The notes under the pieces are model-generated. The model was given only the letters and a program-made list of their open reading frames with translations. It did not search any database and was not told where the DNA came from. Positions 18,310-27,343 of a DNA stretch of 53,724 bases are shown piece after piece (the first letter of the stretch is position 1; each line of letters starts with the position of its first letter). The stretch is from Rhizobium sp. Q54 (GTDB taxonomy: Bacteria > Pseudomonadota > Alphaproteobacteria > Rhizobiales > Xanthobacteraceae). The stretch is taken from contig CAMBQQ010000013.1 of NCBI GenBank assembly GCA_945870035.1, positions 1 to 53,724 on the forward strand. The letters are read 5' to 3'. A program made the translations under genes and the position numbers.

Positions 18310-19161
18310 CTAGCCTTCCGCCGCTGGGGATTTGAAACGGTCTTCCCAGCGCAGGAACGGCGCGGTGATGCCGACGATCAGCCAGTCGGTGATCTTGCCG
18401 ATGACGGCGAAAGCAACAATGGCGGCGACGATCTGCGCCGGCTTGCCGAGCTGCTGGCCATCGACCAGCAAAAAACCAAGACCTTCCGACGCGCCCATGA
18501 ACTCGGCGGCGACGACGAACATCCAGCCGAGGCCGAGGCCCGAACGCAGCGCAATCACATAAGCCGGCAGCACAGCGGGCAACAGAATGCGGCGAACCAT
18601 CTTGACGCCCGACAAACGAAAAGCGCGGCCGACTTCGACGATCTTGCGATCGACCGACATCACCGCGCCCATGACGCCGAGATAGACCGGGAAGAACACG
18701 CCGACCGCGATCAGGGTCACCTTCGACGCTTCGAAGATGCCGAGCCAGAGAATGAACAACGGCACCCATGCGATCGAGGGAATGGCGCGCAAAGCCTGCA
18801 AGCTCGGATCGATGAAGCGGCGCACCAGCAGCGAGTAGCCGGTGATGGCGCCGAGCAAGGTGCCGACAATCACGCCGATGCCGAAGCCGGCCAATACGCG
18901 CGCCAAGGTCGCCGCGGCGTGGCGCTGCAATTCGCCGGTTCGCGCGAGTTCCGAGAAGGTCGCGTAAATCACCGATGGCGGAGGCACCAGACGGCCGTTC
19001 GAGAAACCGGCGCGCACGGCCAGCTCCCAGCCGACCGCCAGAATCAACGGCAAAATCAGGCCCAAAGCGGGGCCGCGCCAGCGCGTCAAAACGCTTTTGC
19101 CAGCCTTTTGCTTCGGCTGCGCCGCCGGTTCGATTGCTGCACTCATGCGCACAAGAGACAT
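18310..19161 (-). CDS. ssuC: ABC transporter permease, aliphatic sulfonate type
   Basis: This 283-residue inner-membrane permease of the SsuC/TauC group has six hydrophobic segments. It carries the EAA loop around GRAFRLSGVKMVRRILLPAV, which docks on the ATPase. A longer frame begins with TTG at 19191, but ATG 19161 has GGTGAAG directly upstream; ATG 19146 is an alternative. It is followed by ssuB after 4 bases. A 14-bp inverted-repeat element lies between this gene and ssuA and could lower expression of the permease and ATPase relative to the abundant binding protein. Confidence 0.88.
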   Translation of the reverse strand: MSLVRMSAAIEPAAQPKQKAGKSVLTRWRGPALGLILPLILAVGWELAVRAGFSNGRLVPPPSVIYATFSELARTGELQRHAAATLARVLAGFGIGVIVGTLLGAITGYSLLVRRFIDPSLQALRAIPSIAWVPLFILWLGIFEASKVTLIAVGVFFPVYLGVMGAVMSVDRKIVEVGRAFRLSGVKMVRRILLPAVLPAYVIALRSGLGLGWMFVVAAEFMGASEGLGFLLVDGQQLGKPAQIVAAIVAFAVIGKITDWLIVGITAPFLRWEDRFKSPAAEG

Positions 19162-19200
19162 TACTTCACCGGCAAAAGGCAAGGGACTCAAACCGAGAGT

Positions 19201-19307
19201 GTCATTCCGGGGCGTCCGCCCGTCAGCCGGACGAACCCGGAATCCATACTCACAAACCGGGGTTATGAATTCCGGGTTCGCGGCTTTCAGCCGCGCCCCG
19301 GAATGAC
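19201..19307. repeat. Inverted-repeat (REP-like) element between ssuA and ssuC
   Basis: A perfect 14-bp inverted repeat, GTCATTCCGGGGCG at 19201-19214 with CGCCCCGGAATGAC at 19294-19307, encloses a second palindrome (AACCCGGAATcCAT with ATGaATTCCGGGTT). Shorter relatives beginning with GTCATTCC are seen at 33268-33306. This class is dispersed in rhizobial genomes. Inside an operon it would form a stable mRNA hairpin. Confidence 0.8.
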
Positions 19308-19314
19308 GGCATAC

Positions 19315-20295
19315 TTAGTTCGTCGAGGCCGCGACGTACTGATCGTCGACCAGCTCGTCGAGCGCCTTCTGCACGTTGACGTCGGCCTTGATAACGCCGG
19401 CCTGCTGCAGCGCGATGCCGGCCGCCAGGATCGATTCACGCTGCGGCGCGCCGACCTTGCTGTGGGTCAGTTCGGTGCGCTCTTTGAGCTGCTTGTCGAC
19501 GACGTTGCCGGGAAGCTTGGTGACGGCGATGAAGTCGCGCTTCACTTCGTCGTAATTGTTCAGCGAATATTTGCGCGCCTCTTCGTAGACGGCCAGCACG
19601 CGCTTCACCAGGTCGGGATGCTGCTTGGCGAAGTCCTCGCGCACGTTGAGGATGCCCCAGGTATTGGCGGCGGCGTTACGATAGAACAGCCTGGCGCCGT
19701 CTTCGATTTCGGCGGCGGCCATCATCGGGTCGAGACCAGCCCAGGCATTGACGTCGCCGCGGATCAGCGCGGTCTTGCCGTCGGCATGCTGCAACAGCAC
19801 CGGGGTGATGTCCTTCTCGGTCAAGCCGACCGACTGCAAGGCGCGCACCAGGAAGATGTGCGGATCGGTGCCGCGCGTCACCGCGACGCGCTTGCCTTTG
19901 AGGTCTTCGATCTTGGCGATCTTGCTGTCCTTGGTCGTGACCAAAGCGGTCCATTCCGGCCGCGAATAGACATAGATCGCCTTGATCGGGTTGCCGTTGA
20001 TCTTGGCGACCAACGCGGCCGAGCCCGCGGTCGAGCCGAAATCGATCGAACCGGCGTTGAGGAATTCGAGCGCCTTATTGGAGCCGGCCGACTGCACCCA
20101 GCGAATGGCGATCTTGTCCTTGGCGAATTCCTTCTCGAGCAGGCCCTTGTCCTTCAACAGGATCGAGACCGGATTGTAGGTCGCCCAGTCGATGGTGATG
20201 GTGGACGGCTTGTCGGCGGCATAAAGCGCGCTCGACGGCAGCAGGCCGGCCAGCATGGCCGACGCCAGAATGGAACGGCGGGAAAACAGACGCAT
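19315..20295 (-). CDS. ssuA: Aliphatic sulfonate ABC transporter substrate-binding protein
   Basis: This 326-residue periplasmic binding protein has a signal peptide at ~1-27 ending in ALYAA and an RR pair at 6-7, possibly Sec-exported. Family segments include NKALEFLNAGSIDFGSTAGS, KAIYVYSRPEWTALV and DLKGKRVAVTRGTDPH, as in sulfonate-binding SsuA proteins. It would capture alkanesulfonates as a sulfur source. It is the first gene of the minus-strand run, 330 bases from the divergent glnD. Taurine or another sulfonate cannot be excluded. Confidence 0.85.
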   Translation of the reverse strand: MRLFSRRSILASAMLAGLLPSSALYAADKPSTITIDWATYNPVSILLKDKGLLEKEFAKDKIAIRWVQSAGSNKALEFLNAGSIDFGSTAGSAALVAKINGNPIKAIYVYSRPEWTALVTTKDSKIAKIEDLKGKRVAVTRGTDPHIFLVRALQSVGLTEKDITPVLLQHADGKTALIRGDVNAWAGLDPMMAAAEIEDGARLFYRNAAANTWGILNVREDFAKQHPDLVKRVLAVYEEARKYSLNNYDEVKRDFIAVTKLPGNVVDKQLKERTELTHSKVGAPQRESILAAGIALQQAGVIKADVNVQKALDELVDDQYVAASTN

Positions 20296-20624
20296 CGAAA
20301 ACTCCTCACGTTACGGGCCGCTCGCCTTGCTGCGACCGCCCCAAGTTGAAAGCGCGAACCGGATGGTCCCCGCCCAGCTCGCGTGAGGGCTTTTCCGCTC
20401 CCCGCGCTTTAGCTGCATTTTTTAAGCGCCCGCAAGCTGCACTGCTCAAATCGGCGCTAAGATTATTCTATGAGAAGGCTGTAAATCCGGTCAAACTAAT
20501 GTTTTTATCTATTTTTGACGTCTTGTTGGAATGGTATTCTCCAGATGGCGTAAAAGCGCCATCTCTGCCGCGCCCGCGTTGCCAAGGTGACTTAACCTGC
20601 GGCCTCCGCTATCCCGATGGCCCT
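20296..20624. promoter_or_regulatory. Intergenic region between divergent ssuA and glnD
   Basis: The 329 bases hold no separate gene. A clearly AT-rich stretch lies at about 20455-20545, against the G+C-rich flanks, and is the likely promoter zone for one or both directions. I could not find a convincing -35/-10 pair with proper spacing: TTGACG occurs near 20515 but has no good partner. The glnD reading frame stays open back to 20346, so part of this stretch could be coding if a further-upstream start were used. Confidence 0.45.
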
Positions 20625-23450
20625 ATGGCCTCCCCTGTCATCGAGCGCGATTCGCCCAAAGCCGCCCCGGCACCAGCCCGGGCGACGACGGAATTAATCG
20701 ATACAAAAACGATCGTCGCCGACCTCGAAAAACTCGCCAAGACAATGCGCGGCAACGACGTCGAATTGCGCGCTGCGCTGGCGCAGCGGCTCAAGGCCGC
20801 GCTGATTGAGGGCCGCGCCAAGGCGGAAAAGCTGCTGCTCAAGGATCGTCATGGCCGCCGCTGCGCCGAGCGGCTGTGCCGGATGGAAGACGAGATCATC
20901 CGCATCCTCTACGACTTCGTGCGCAAGCATCTCTATCCGTCGGAGAACCCGTCCGAGACCGAACACATGGCCGTGGTCGCGACCGGCGGCTATGGCCGCG
21001 GATTGCAGGCGCCGGGCTCCGACATCGATCTGTTGTTTCTGCTGCCCTACAAGCAGACCGCCTGGGGCGAGTCGGTCGCCGAAGTGATCCTCTATGCGCT
21101 GTGGGACACCGGCCTGAAGGTCGGCCACGCCACGCGCTCTGTCGACGAGTGCATTCGCCAGGCCAAAGGCGACATGACCATCCGCACCGCCATTCTCGAG
21201 GCGCGCTTTCTGCTCGGCGACCGCAAGCTGTTCGATGAACTCGTCACAAGATTCGATCAGGACGTGGTGCGCGGTACTGGTAATGAATTCGTCGCCGCCA
21301 AGCTCGGCGAGCGCGAAGACCGCCATCGCCGCGGCGGCCAGTCGCGCTATCTGGTCGAGCCGAACGTCAAGGACGGCAAAGGCGGCCTGCGCGACCTGCA
21401 CACATTGTTCTGGATCGCCAAGTACGTTTATCGCGTGCGCGAGCCGGACGAGCTGATCAAGCGCGGCGTCTTCGACAAACACGAATACGAACTGTTCCGG
21501 CGCTGCGAGGACTTCCTCTGGTCGGTGCGCTGCCATTTGCACTTCGTCACCGGCCGCGCCGAGGAACGATTGTCGTTCGACATCCAGCGCGAGATCGCGG
21601 TGCGGCTCGGCTATACCGAGCATCCCGGCCAGCAGGATGTCGAGCGCTTCATGAAGCACTACTTCCTCAACGCCAAGGACGTCGGCGACCTGACGGCAAT
21701 CGTCTGCGCCGAACTGGAAGAGAGCGAAGCCAAGACCGTGCCCGTGCTGTCGCGGGTGATGGCGAAGCTGCGTCCGGTCAAGCGCAAGGCGATCGCCGGC
21801 ACCGAGGATTTCATCGCCGAGAACAACCGCATCCGCATCGTCAATGGCAGCGTGTTCAGGCGCGATCCGGTCAACCTGATCCGCATCTTCCATCTGGCGC
21901 AGAAGCACAATCTGGCGCTGCACCCGGACGCCATGCGAGCCATGACGCGCTCGCTCAAGCTGATCGATCCGAAATTGCGCGACAACGAGGAAGCCAACGC
22001 GCTGTTCCTCGATATCCTCACATCCGAGAACGACCCGGAAACCGTGCTGCGCCGCATGAACGAGACCGGCGTGCTCGGCCGTTTCGTGCCGGCCTTCGGC
22101 AAGGTCGTGGCGATGATGCAGTTCAACATGTATCACCACTACACGGTGGACGAGCATCTGTTGCGCTGCATTGGTGTCCTCACCGAAATCGAGCGCGGCA
22201 CCAACAAGGACACTTCGCTCGCCAACGAACTGATCCACAAGATCACCCCGGCGAGCCGCAAGATATTATTCGTGACGATGTTCCTGCACGACATCGCCAA
22301 GGGCCGGCCGGAGGATCATTCGATCGCCGGCGCGCGCATCGCGCGGCGCTTCTGCCCGCGGCTTGGCTTTTCCGCTGTCGATACCGAGACGGTGGCCTGG
22401 CTGATCGAACAACATCTGGTGATGTCGAGCGTGGCGCAATCGCGCGACCTGTCCGACCGCAAGACCATCGAGAATTTCGCCGCCGTCGTGCAGTCGGTCG
22501 AGCGCCTCAAGCTGCTGACCATTCTCACCACCGCCGATATTCGCGCCGTCGGTCCCGGCGTCTGGAACGGCTGGAAGGCGCAGCTTATTCGCACCTTGTA
22601 TTTCGAGACCGAGCCGGTGCTGACCGGCGGCTTCTCCGAGGTCAATCGGGCGCAGCGTGTCGCCGCGGCGCAGGCCGAATTCCGCGACGCCATGAAGGCG
22701 ACCGGCTGGCCGCCCGAGCGGGTCGAGGCTTACGCCGCGCAGCTTTATCCGGCCTACTGGCTCAAGGTCGATCTCGAACACAAGCTCGAGCACGCGCATT
22801 TCGTGCGCGCCGCCGAGGACGCCGGCAAGAACCTCGCCACCACGATTCGTTTCGCCGCCGACCGCGCGGTGATCGAACTGACCGTGCTGGCGCCGGACCA
22901 TCCGTGGCTGCTGTCGATCATCGCCGGCGCCTGCTCGATGGCCGGCGGCAACATCGTCGATGCCCAGATCTACACCACCACCGACGGCCGCGCGCTCGAT
23001 ACGATTTCGCTGTCGCGCGAATTCGAACGCGACGACGACGAGGAGCGCCGCGGCAACCGCATCGCCGAATCGATCCAGAAGGCGCTGCGCGGCGAATTGC
23101 GGCTGCCCGACGTGGTGGCCAAGCGCGTCGCACCGAAAGGCCGCATCAAGGCCTTCGCGCTGGAGCCCTCCGTCGCCATCAATAACCAGTGGTCGCACCG
23201 CTACACGATGGTCGAAGTCACCGGGCTGGACCGCACCGGGCTTCTGTACGAGATGACGGCGACGCTCTCGAAACTCAATCTCAACATCGCCTCGGCCCAT
23301 GTCGCCACCTTCGGCGAGCGGGTGGTCGACGTGTTCTACGTGACCGACCTGATGGGCGCGCAGATCACCTCGCCGACGCGTCAGGCGGCGATCAAGCGGG
23401 CGCTGATCGCGCTGTTCGCCAAGCCGGAAAAATCGGGCAAAGCCGCCTGA
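20625..23450 (+). CDS. glnD: Bifunctional [protein-PII] uridylyltransferase/uridylyl-removing enzyme
   Basis: This 941-residue nitrogen sensor adds UMP to PII proteins when glutamine is low and removes it when glutamine is high. The nucleotidyltransferase site is G121-G-Y-G-R125 with D133 and D135 in GSDIDLLFLL. The HD phosphohydrolase site has H555-D556 in FLHDIAKGRPEDHS. Two ACT domains follow: WLLSIIAGACSMAGGNIVDA at ~765, and TGLDRTGLLYEMTATLSKLN near the C-terminus. The start ATG 20625 gives the normal family length; the frame is open for 93 further codons without family similarity. Confidence 0.95.
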   Translation: MASPVIERDSPKAAPAPARATTELIDTKTIVADLEKLAKTMRGNDVELRAALAQRLKAALIEGRAKAEKLLLKDRHGRRCAERLCRMEDEIIRILYDFVRKHLYPSENPSETEHMAVVATGGYGRGLQAPGSDIDLLFLLPYKQTAWGESVAEVILYALWDTGLKVGHATRSVDECIRQAKGDMTIRTAILEARFLLGDRKLFDELVTRFDQDVVRGTGNEFVAAKLGEREDRHRRGGQSRYLVEPNVKDGKGGLRDLHTLFWIAKYVYRVREPDELIKRGVFDKHEYELFRRCEDFLWSVRCHLHFVTGRAEERLSFDIQREIAVRLGYTEHPGQQDVERFMKHYFLNAKDVGDLTAIVCAELEESEAKTVPVLSRVMAKLRPVKRKAIAGTEDFIAENNRIRIVNGSVFRRDPVNLIRIFHLAQKHNLALHPDAMRAMTRSLKLIDPKLRDNEEANALFLDILTSENDPETVLRRMNETGVLGRFVPAFGKVVAMMQFNMYHHYTVDEHLLRCIGVLTEIERGTNKDTSLANELIHKITPASRKILFVTMFLHDIAKGRPEDHSIAGARIARRFCPRLGFSAVDTETVAWLIEQHLVMSSVAQSRDLSDRKTIENFAAVVQSVERLKLLTILTTADIRAVGPGVWNGWKAQLIRTLYFETEPVLTGGFSEVNRAQRVAAAQAEFRDAMKATGWPPERVEAYAAQLYPAYWLKVDLEHKLEHAHFVRAAEDAGKNLATTIRFAADRAVIELTVLAPDHPWLLSIIAGACSMAGGNIVDAQIYTTTDGRALDTISLSREFERDDDEERRGNRIAESIQKALRGELRLPDVVAKRVAPKGRIKAFALEPSVAINNQWSHRYTMVEVTGLDRTGLLYEMTATLSKLNLNIASAHVATFGERVVDVFYVTDLMGAQITSPTRQAAIKRALIALFAKPEKSGKAA

Positions 23451-23482
23451 CGACTCAGACGCGAACGGCCTATAGTCAAGGT

Positions 23483-24367
23483 ATGCGCGTGCGGACCCAA
23501 GGTTCGGCTCTCTTCTCGGTCGTGTGTCTGGCGCTTTGCATCGGCAACGCGCCGGCGCGCGCCGAGGCGCGTCTCAACGCCCATTTCAAGATTTCGATGG
23601 TCGGGGTCTCGATCGGCCAGTTGTCCTGGACGGTCGATATCGGCGCCGGCAATTACACGACGGCGGCCAATGGCAAGGCCAGCGGTGCATTAAGCGTGCT
23701 GGTCAATGGCGAGGGCCGTGTGGCAACGCGCGGCATTATCGACAGCGACCGGCTGCGGCCGACGTTCTTCTCGGCCAATCTGACCGAAGACGGCGAAGTC
23801 GCCGGGTTGCAGATGACGTTCGAGAATGGCGGCGTGAAGACGCTGCGGATGGATACGCCGCCGAAGAAAGACGGCCGCATTCCGGTGGGCGAGGCCGACC
23901 GCCGCAACGTTGCCGATCCGCTCAGCGCCATGCTGATCGTGGCGCCGCCCGGCGAAAACAATGCGCCGGTTCCGTCGCATTGCGAGCGGGTGCTGTCGAT
24001 ATTCGACGGCCAGCGCCGTTACGACCTGGTGTTGTCGTTCAAGCGGCTCGATGTGCTGAAAGTCGATGCCGGCTATGCCGGGCCGGTTTTGGTCTGTGCC
24101 GTCGTGCTCAAACCGATCGCCGGCTATCGCGCCGACAGCGCGCTGGTGAAATATGTCGGCGGCAAGAGCGACATGGAGATCTGGTTCGCGCCGATCACCG
24201 GCACCTTGATCATCGCGCCGGCGCGGCTGGTGATGCCGACCATGATCGGCACCTTGGAGATTGCCGCCGACCGATTCGAGGTCACCGCGCTCAAATCGCC
24301 GGGCATCGCGCCGGGGACGGCATTGCCGCCGCCGGTCGCGCCCATACCGGCCGAACCGGCCAAATAG
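23483..24367 (+). CDS. DUF3108 family secreted protein
   Basis: The 294-residue protein has a signal peptide at ~1-27 (ending APARAEA), so it is probably periplasmic or outer-membrane associated. The body matches the DUF3108 pattern: FKISMVGVSIGQLSW, GRVATRGIIDSDRLRPT, ADPLSAMLI, a CERVLSIFDGQRRYDL segment and PVLVCAVVLKPIAGYR. Family members are beta-rich and of unknown function. The start ATG at 23483 is 32 bases after glnD, so the two may be co-transcribed. The C-terminus is proline-rich. Confidence 0.85.
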   Translation: MRVRTQGSALFSVVCLALCIGNAPARAEARLNAHFKISMVGVSIGQLSWTVDIGAGNYTTAANGKASGALSVLVNGEGRVATRGIIDSDRLRPTFFSANLTEDGEVAGLQMTFENGGVKTLRMDTPPKKDGRIPVGEADRRNVADPLSAMLIVAPPGENNAPVPSHCERVLSIFDGQRRYDLVLSFKRLDVLKVDAGYAGPVLVCAVVLKPIAGYRADSALVKYVGGKSDMEIWFAPITGTLIIAPARLVMPTMIGTLEIAADRFEVTALKSPGIAPGTALPPPVAPIPAEPAK

Positions 24368-24370
24368 ACT

Positions 24371-24688
24371 TCAGGAAACGGCCTCGGTATCGGCCTCGGC
24401 TTCGGCGGCCTCAGCCGCGGCCTCTTCGGCTTCCTCAGCCTCGGCCTTGGCGGCTTTGGCGGACTTTTTCTTGGTGGCCTTCTTCTTGGGCGCCGGCGGG
24501 TTTTCGGCGGCCAGCTTGGCCTCGGCCTCGTCGCGCGCCAGCCTCAGGGCGCGCAGGCGCTCGGTCTTTTCGCGCATCTGGCGCAGACCGGTCTCATACT
24601 CGACCATGGCCTTCTGGCCCTCGACCGCTTGCAGCGCCTTCTTCTTAATGCGGGCTTCGGCACTTTCCGGCGTCCGGGTATCGGCCAT
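24371..24688 (-). CDS. Small coiled-coil protein with Lys/Ala/Glu-rich tail
   Basis: The 105-residue protein has an N-terminal half predicted helical and coiled (AEARIKKKALQAVEGQK through LRALRLARDEAEAKL). A low-complexity tail follows, first basic (KKKATKKKSAKAAK), then acidic alanine-rich (EEAEEAAAEAAEAE). I do not recognise a function; related short proteins are usually listed as hypothetical. The ATG at 24688 is preceded by a strong AAGGAG. It is convergent with the DUF3108 gene, their stops 3 bases apart. Confidence 0.7.
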   Translation of the reverse strand: MADTRTPESAEARIKKKALQAVEGQKAMVEYETGLRQMREKTERLRALRLARDEAEAKLAAENPPAPKKKATKKKSAKAAKAEAEEAEEAAAEAAEAEADTEAVS

Positions 24689-24851
24689 AAGAGAACTCCT
24701 TTTGGTCAAATCGAGCGAAAACAAGCGTCAAACGTCTATAAACAGGCAGTTTTCGGTCAGAAACGGATTGTTACTAGCGAGATATGGGTGCCGCGGGCGG
24801 CAATTGCTAGATGCAGTAGCACGATTAGGGGGCAATTCCTAGAGCTAGGGC

Positions 24852-26450
24852 TCACTGCGGCGCGTCGAGCGCGCGCCGCAGCCGCCGGATGATGACGCCC
24901 CGGGCGCGGTCGTCAGCCGCCGCTTCGATCCGGTCGTTAATGTCGAGCACCAGCTCCGACATCTCATTATGCCAGTCGAGCGCAACCACGGCTTCCGGCA
25001 TCAGGCGGCGCCGGCGCTTGCCGTCCAGCGGCGTCGGCAGCGCGGTGGTCAGTTCATAGACGTCGTCGAGGATCGGCCGGAATACGTTGGCGGCGGGAAC
25101 GATGCGCTCGGCGATACGCTCGGCAAGCCCGGACATGGCCGGCTCCTCACCGTGCACGAGAAAGACGCCGCGCTGAATCGGCCGGCGCGCGGCAATCCAG
25201 CGCGTCAACTCCGGTCCGTCGGCATGACCTGAATACTCGTCGAGCGTGACGATACGGGCGGCAACCTTGATCTCTTCGCCCTGAATGCGCACGGCCTTGG
25301 CGCCGCTCTCAAGAATGCGTCCGAGGGTGCCTTGCGCCTGAAAGCCGGACAGCAGCACCGTGGCGGACTTTTGCCAGAGCCAGCGCTTGAGATGATGCCG
25401 GATACGGCCGGCGTCGCACATGCCGCTGCCGGCGATGATGATGTGATAGCCGGTGAACCTGGATATCGCCTTGCTCTCGGGCACCGTCTCGGTGAAACGC
25501 AGATGCGGCGACGACAGCGCGCGCGCCACGTCGATGCCGTCATTAAGCGCCGACGCATGCTGGCGAAAAACTTCGGTGGCGCGGATCGCCAAAGGCGAAT
25601 CGAGGAAGATCGGCGCGGCGGGCACGTCGCCGCTCTCCATCAGATCGACAAGATCGAAAATGAGTTCCTGCGTCCGCTCGACGGCGAAAGCGGGAATCAA
25701 CAAAGGCCCGGAGACGGCGTGCGCGGCGCGGACCTGTTCGGCCAAATGCGCTAGCCGCGCCGCCGCGGTGATTTCCGGACGGTCGATATGGCCATAAGTC
25801 GATTCACAAATCACATAGTCCAGATCGGACGGCGATAATGGGTCCGGTTGCAGCAGCTTCGCATCGGGGCCGACATCGCCGGACATCAGCACGCGCAACG
25901 GCGCGCCTTCATGCCCCGCGCCGGAGAACTCGATCTCGATCGACGCCGAGCCGAGCAGATGGCCGGCGTTCCAGTAACGCGCGCGAACGCCCGGCATGGC
26001 GTCCACCCATGTTTCGTATTCCACCGGGCGAAACGCGGCGAGCGAAGCCGTCGCATCGGCTTGCGTATAGATCGGGCTGACCTCGTCGCGGCCGCGCGCG
26101 GTGTTGCGGCGGTTGAGCACGGCGACTTCCGATTCCTGGATGCTGCCGGCGTCGGGCAGCATGTACGAACACAGATCGATAGTGCCGCGCGTCGCCAGGA
26201 TCGAACCGTCGAAGCCGTCGCGGATCAATTTCGGCAACAGACCGCTGTGGTCGATATGGGCGTGCGTCAGCAACACGACGCGTATATCGGCCGGGTTAAA
26301 CGGGAACGCGCCGTAGTTCAGCGCCTTCAGCGTCTTCGAGCCCTGGAACATGCCGCAATCGACCAGCATGCGGCCGGCCGGCGTCTGAAATAAATAACAT
26401 GAGCCGGTGACGGTGCGGGCTGCGCCGCAGAACTGAATGGTCACGCTCAT
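24852..26450 (-). CDS. Beta-CASP metallo-beta-lactamase-fold ribonuclease-like protein
   Basis: The 532-residue protein has the full set of MBL and beta-CASP motifs: D31 (LVDCG), H63-A-H65-I-D67-H68, the histidine of WNAGHLLGSA and the aspartate of LMSGDVG. Motif A is the acidic residue in CESTYGH, motif B is in GSGMCDAGRIRHHL, and motif C is in EYSGHADG. This is the CPSF73/RNase-type family that cuts or degrades RNA. The predicted activity is therefore a zinc-dependent endo- and/or exoribonuclease, rather than beta-lactam hydrolysis. Its ATG overlaps the stop of the PRPP synthetase gene by 4 bases, making it the third cistron of a coupled operon. Confidence 0.88.
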   Translation of the reverse strand: MSVTIQFCGAARTVTGSCYLFQTPAGRMLVDCGMFQGSKTLKALNYGAFPFNPADIRVVLLTHAHIDHSGLLPKLIRDGFDGSILATRGTIDLCSYMLPDAGSIQESEVAVLNRRNTARGRDEVSPIYTQADATASLAAFRPVEYETWVDAMPGVRARYWNAGHLLGSASIEIEFSGAGHEGAPLRVLMSGDVGPDAKLLQPDPLSPSDLDYVICESTYGHIDRPEITAAARLAHLAEQVRAAHAVSGPLLIPAFAVERTQELIFDLVDLMESGDVPAAPIFLDSPLAIRATEVFRQHASALNDGIDVARALSSPHLRFTETVPESKAISRFTGYHIIIAGSGMCDAGRIRHHLKRWLWQKSATVLLSGFQAQGTLGRILESGAKAVRIQGEEIKVAARIVTLDEYSGHADGPELTRWIAARRPIQRGVFLVHGEEPAMSGLAERIAERIVPAANVFRPILDDVYELTTALPTPLDGKRRRRLMPEAVVALDWHNEMSELVLDINDRIEAAADDRARGVIIRRLRRALDAPQ

Positions 26451-27343
26451 GCAATGAGTTCCTTATGCAAGGCCTCGGCAAACATCGCATCGAGTTCGAT
26501 GGCATTGGTCGGATGCGGCACGCTATGGGTCGAGCGGATCGACGAAAGTCCGTTGGCCTTGAAAGACGCCATCATATCCGCCGGAAACAATGCATGCGTG
26601 ACGATCGCATCGACGGACGCCGCTCCGGCCGCCAGCAAGGCCTTGGCGCAGGCAATCAGGGTGCCGCCGGATGATACGATGTCGTCGACCAGAATGACCG
26701 GCCGTTCCTTGAACAGCGCCGGATCGGCAAACGTCAGTTCGACCGAACGGTCGTCATGGCGAACCTTGCGCGCCACCGCATGTTCGACCCCCAGGCGGCC
26801 CGCCAGATCGCGCACCCACGGCTCGGATTCGGCATCGGGGCCGACGACGATCGCGCCGGCGGCACGGCCCTGCGCCGCCAGAAACTCAGCAATCGCCGGC
26901 ATCGCCGACAGGTCCTCGGCTTCGATACCGGCAAAGACGTCCTCGATTTTCCCAGTACGATGCAGATGGGCATCGACGGTGATGACGCGGTCGAAATCGC
27001 CCGCGATCAACCGGCCCATGACCTTCTGACTGATCGCCTCGCCTGGATGAAAGGCGGTGTCCTGCCGCATGTAGCAAAGATAGGGCGCCAGCAGCACCAG
27101 CCGTTTGGCGCCGCCACGCCGCAGCGCCTCGGCGGCAAACAATAGCGTCAGCAGTTTTTCATTCGGCTGGTCGAGCGAAGCGTAGACGATCGTCGTCGGC
27201 GCCGCGGCGCCGACGGTGACGCGCAGTTCGCCATCCGGAAAACGATGAACATCGATTGTGCGTACCGGCACATCCAGCAAAGCCGCGAGCCGCGCGGCGT
27301 CATTCGCCGAGGAGGCCAGGCATTGAATGACAGGCCGGTTCAC
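26447..27343 (-). CDS. prs: Ribose-phosphate pyrophosphokinase (archaeal-like type)
   Basis: The 298-residue protein has the PRPP synthetase fold: R93-Q-D in [15 protein letters not shown], the metal site VDAHLH at 123-128, a flexible catalytic loop [13 protein letters not shown] (~189-201) and the ribose-5-phosphate loop [11 protein letters not shown] at 219-229. It is shorter than the ~315-residue bacterial housekeeping enzyme. FHPGEAIS and the KVR catalytic loop resemble archaeal PRPP synthetases. It makes PRPP from a ribose phosphate and ATP. The overlap of 4 bases with genes on both sides (thymidine/AMP-phosphorylase upstream, RNase-like downstream) indicates a role in nucleotide recycling. 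Confidence 0.88.
   Translation of the reverse strand: MNRPVIQCLASSANDAARLAALLDVPVRTIDVHRFPDGELRVTVGAAAPTTIVYASLDQPNEKLLTLLFAAEALRRGGAKRLVLLAPYLCYMRQDTAFHPGEAISQKVMGRLIAGDFDRVITVDAHLHRTGKIEDVFAGIEAEDLSAMPAIAEFLAAQGRAAGAIVVGPDAESEPWVRDLAGRLGVEHAVARKVRHDDRSVELTFADPALFKERPVILVDDIVSSGGTLIACAKALLAAGAASVDAIVTHALFPADMMASFKANGLSSIRSTHSVPHPTNAIELDAMFAEALHKELIA

Noticed and set aside
20504..20545. TTGACG followed by TATTCT upstream of glnD as a sigma-70 promoter
   Set aside because: The spacing is about 14 bases, too short for a normal promoter.
24852..26450. Beta-lactamase function for the MBL-fold protein
   Set aside because: The beta-CASP motifs and the operon with nucleotide enzymes point to RNA as substrate.
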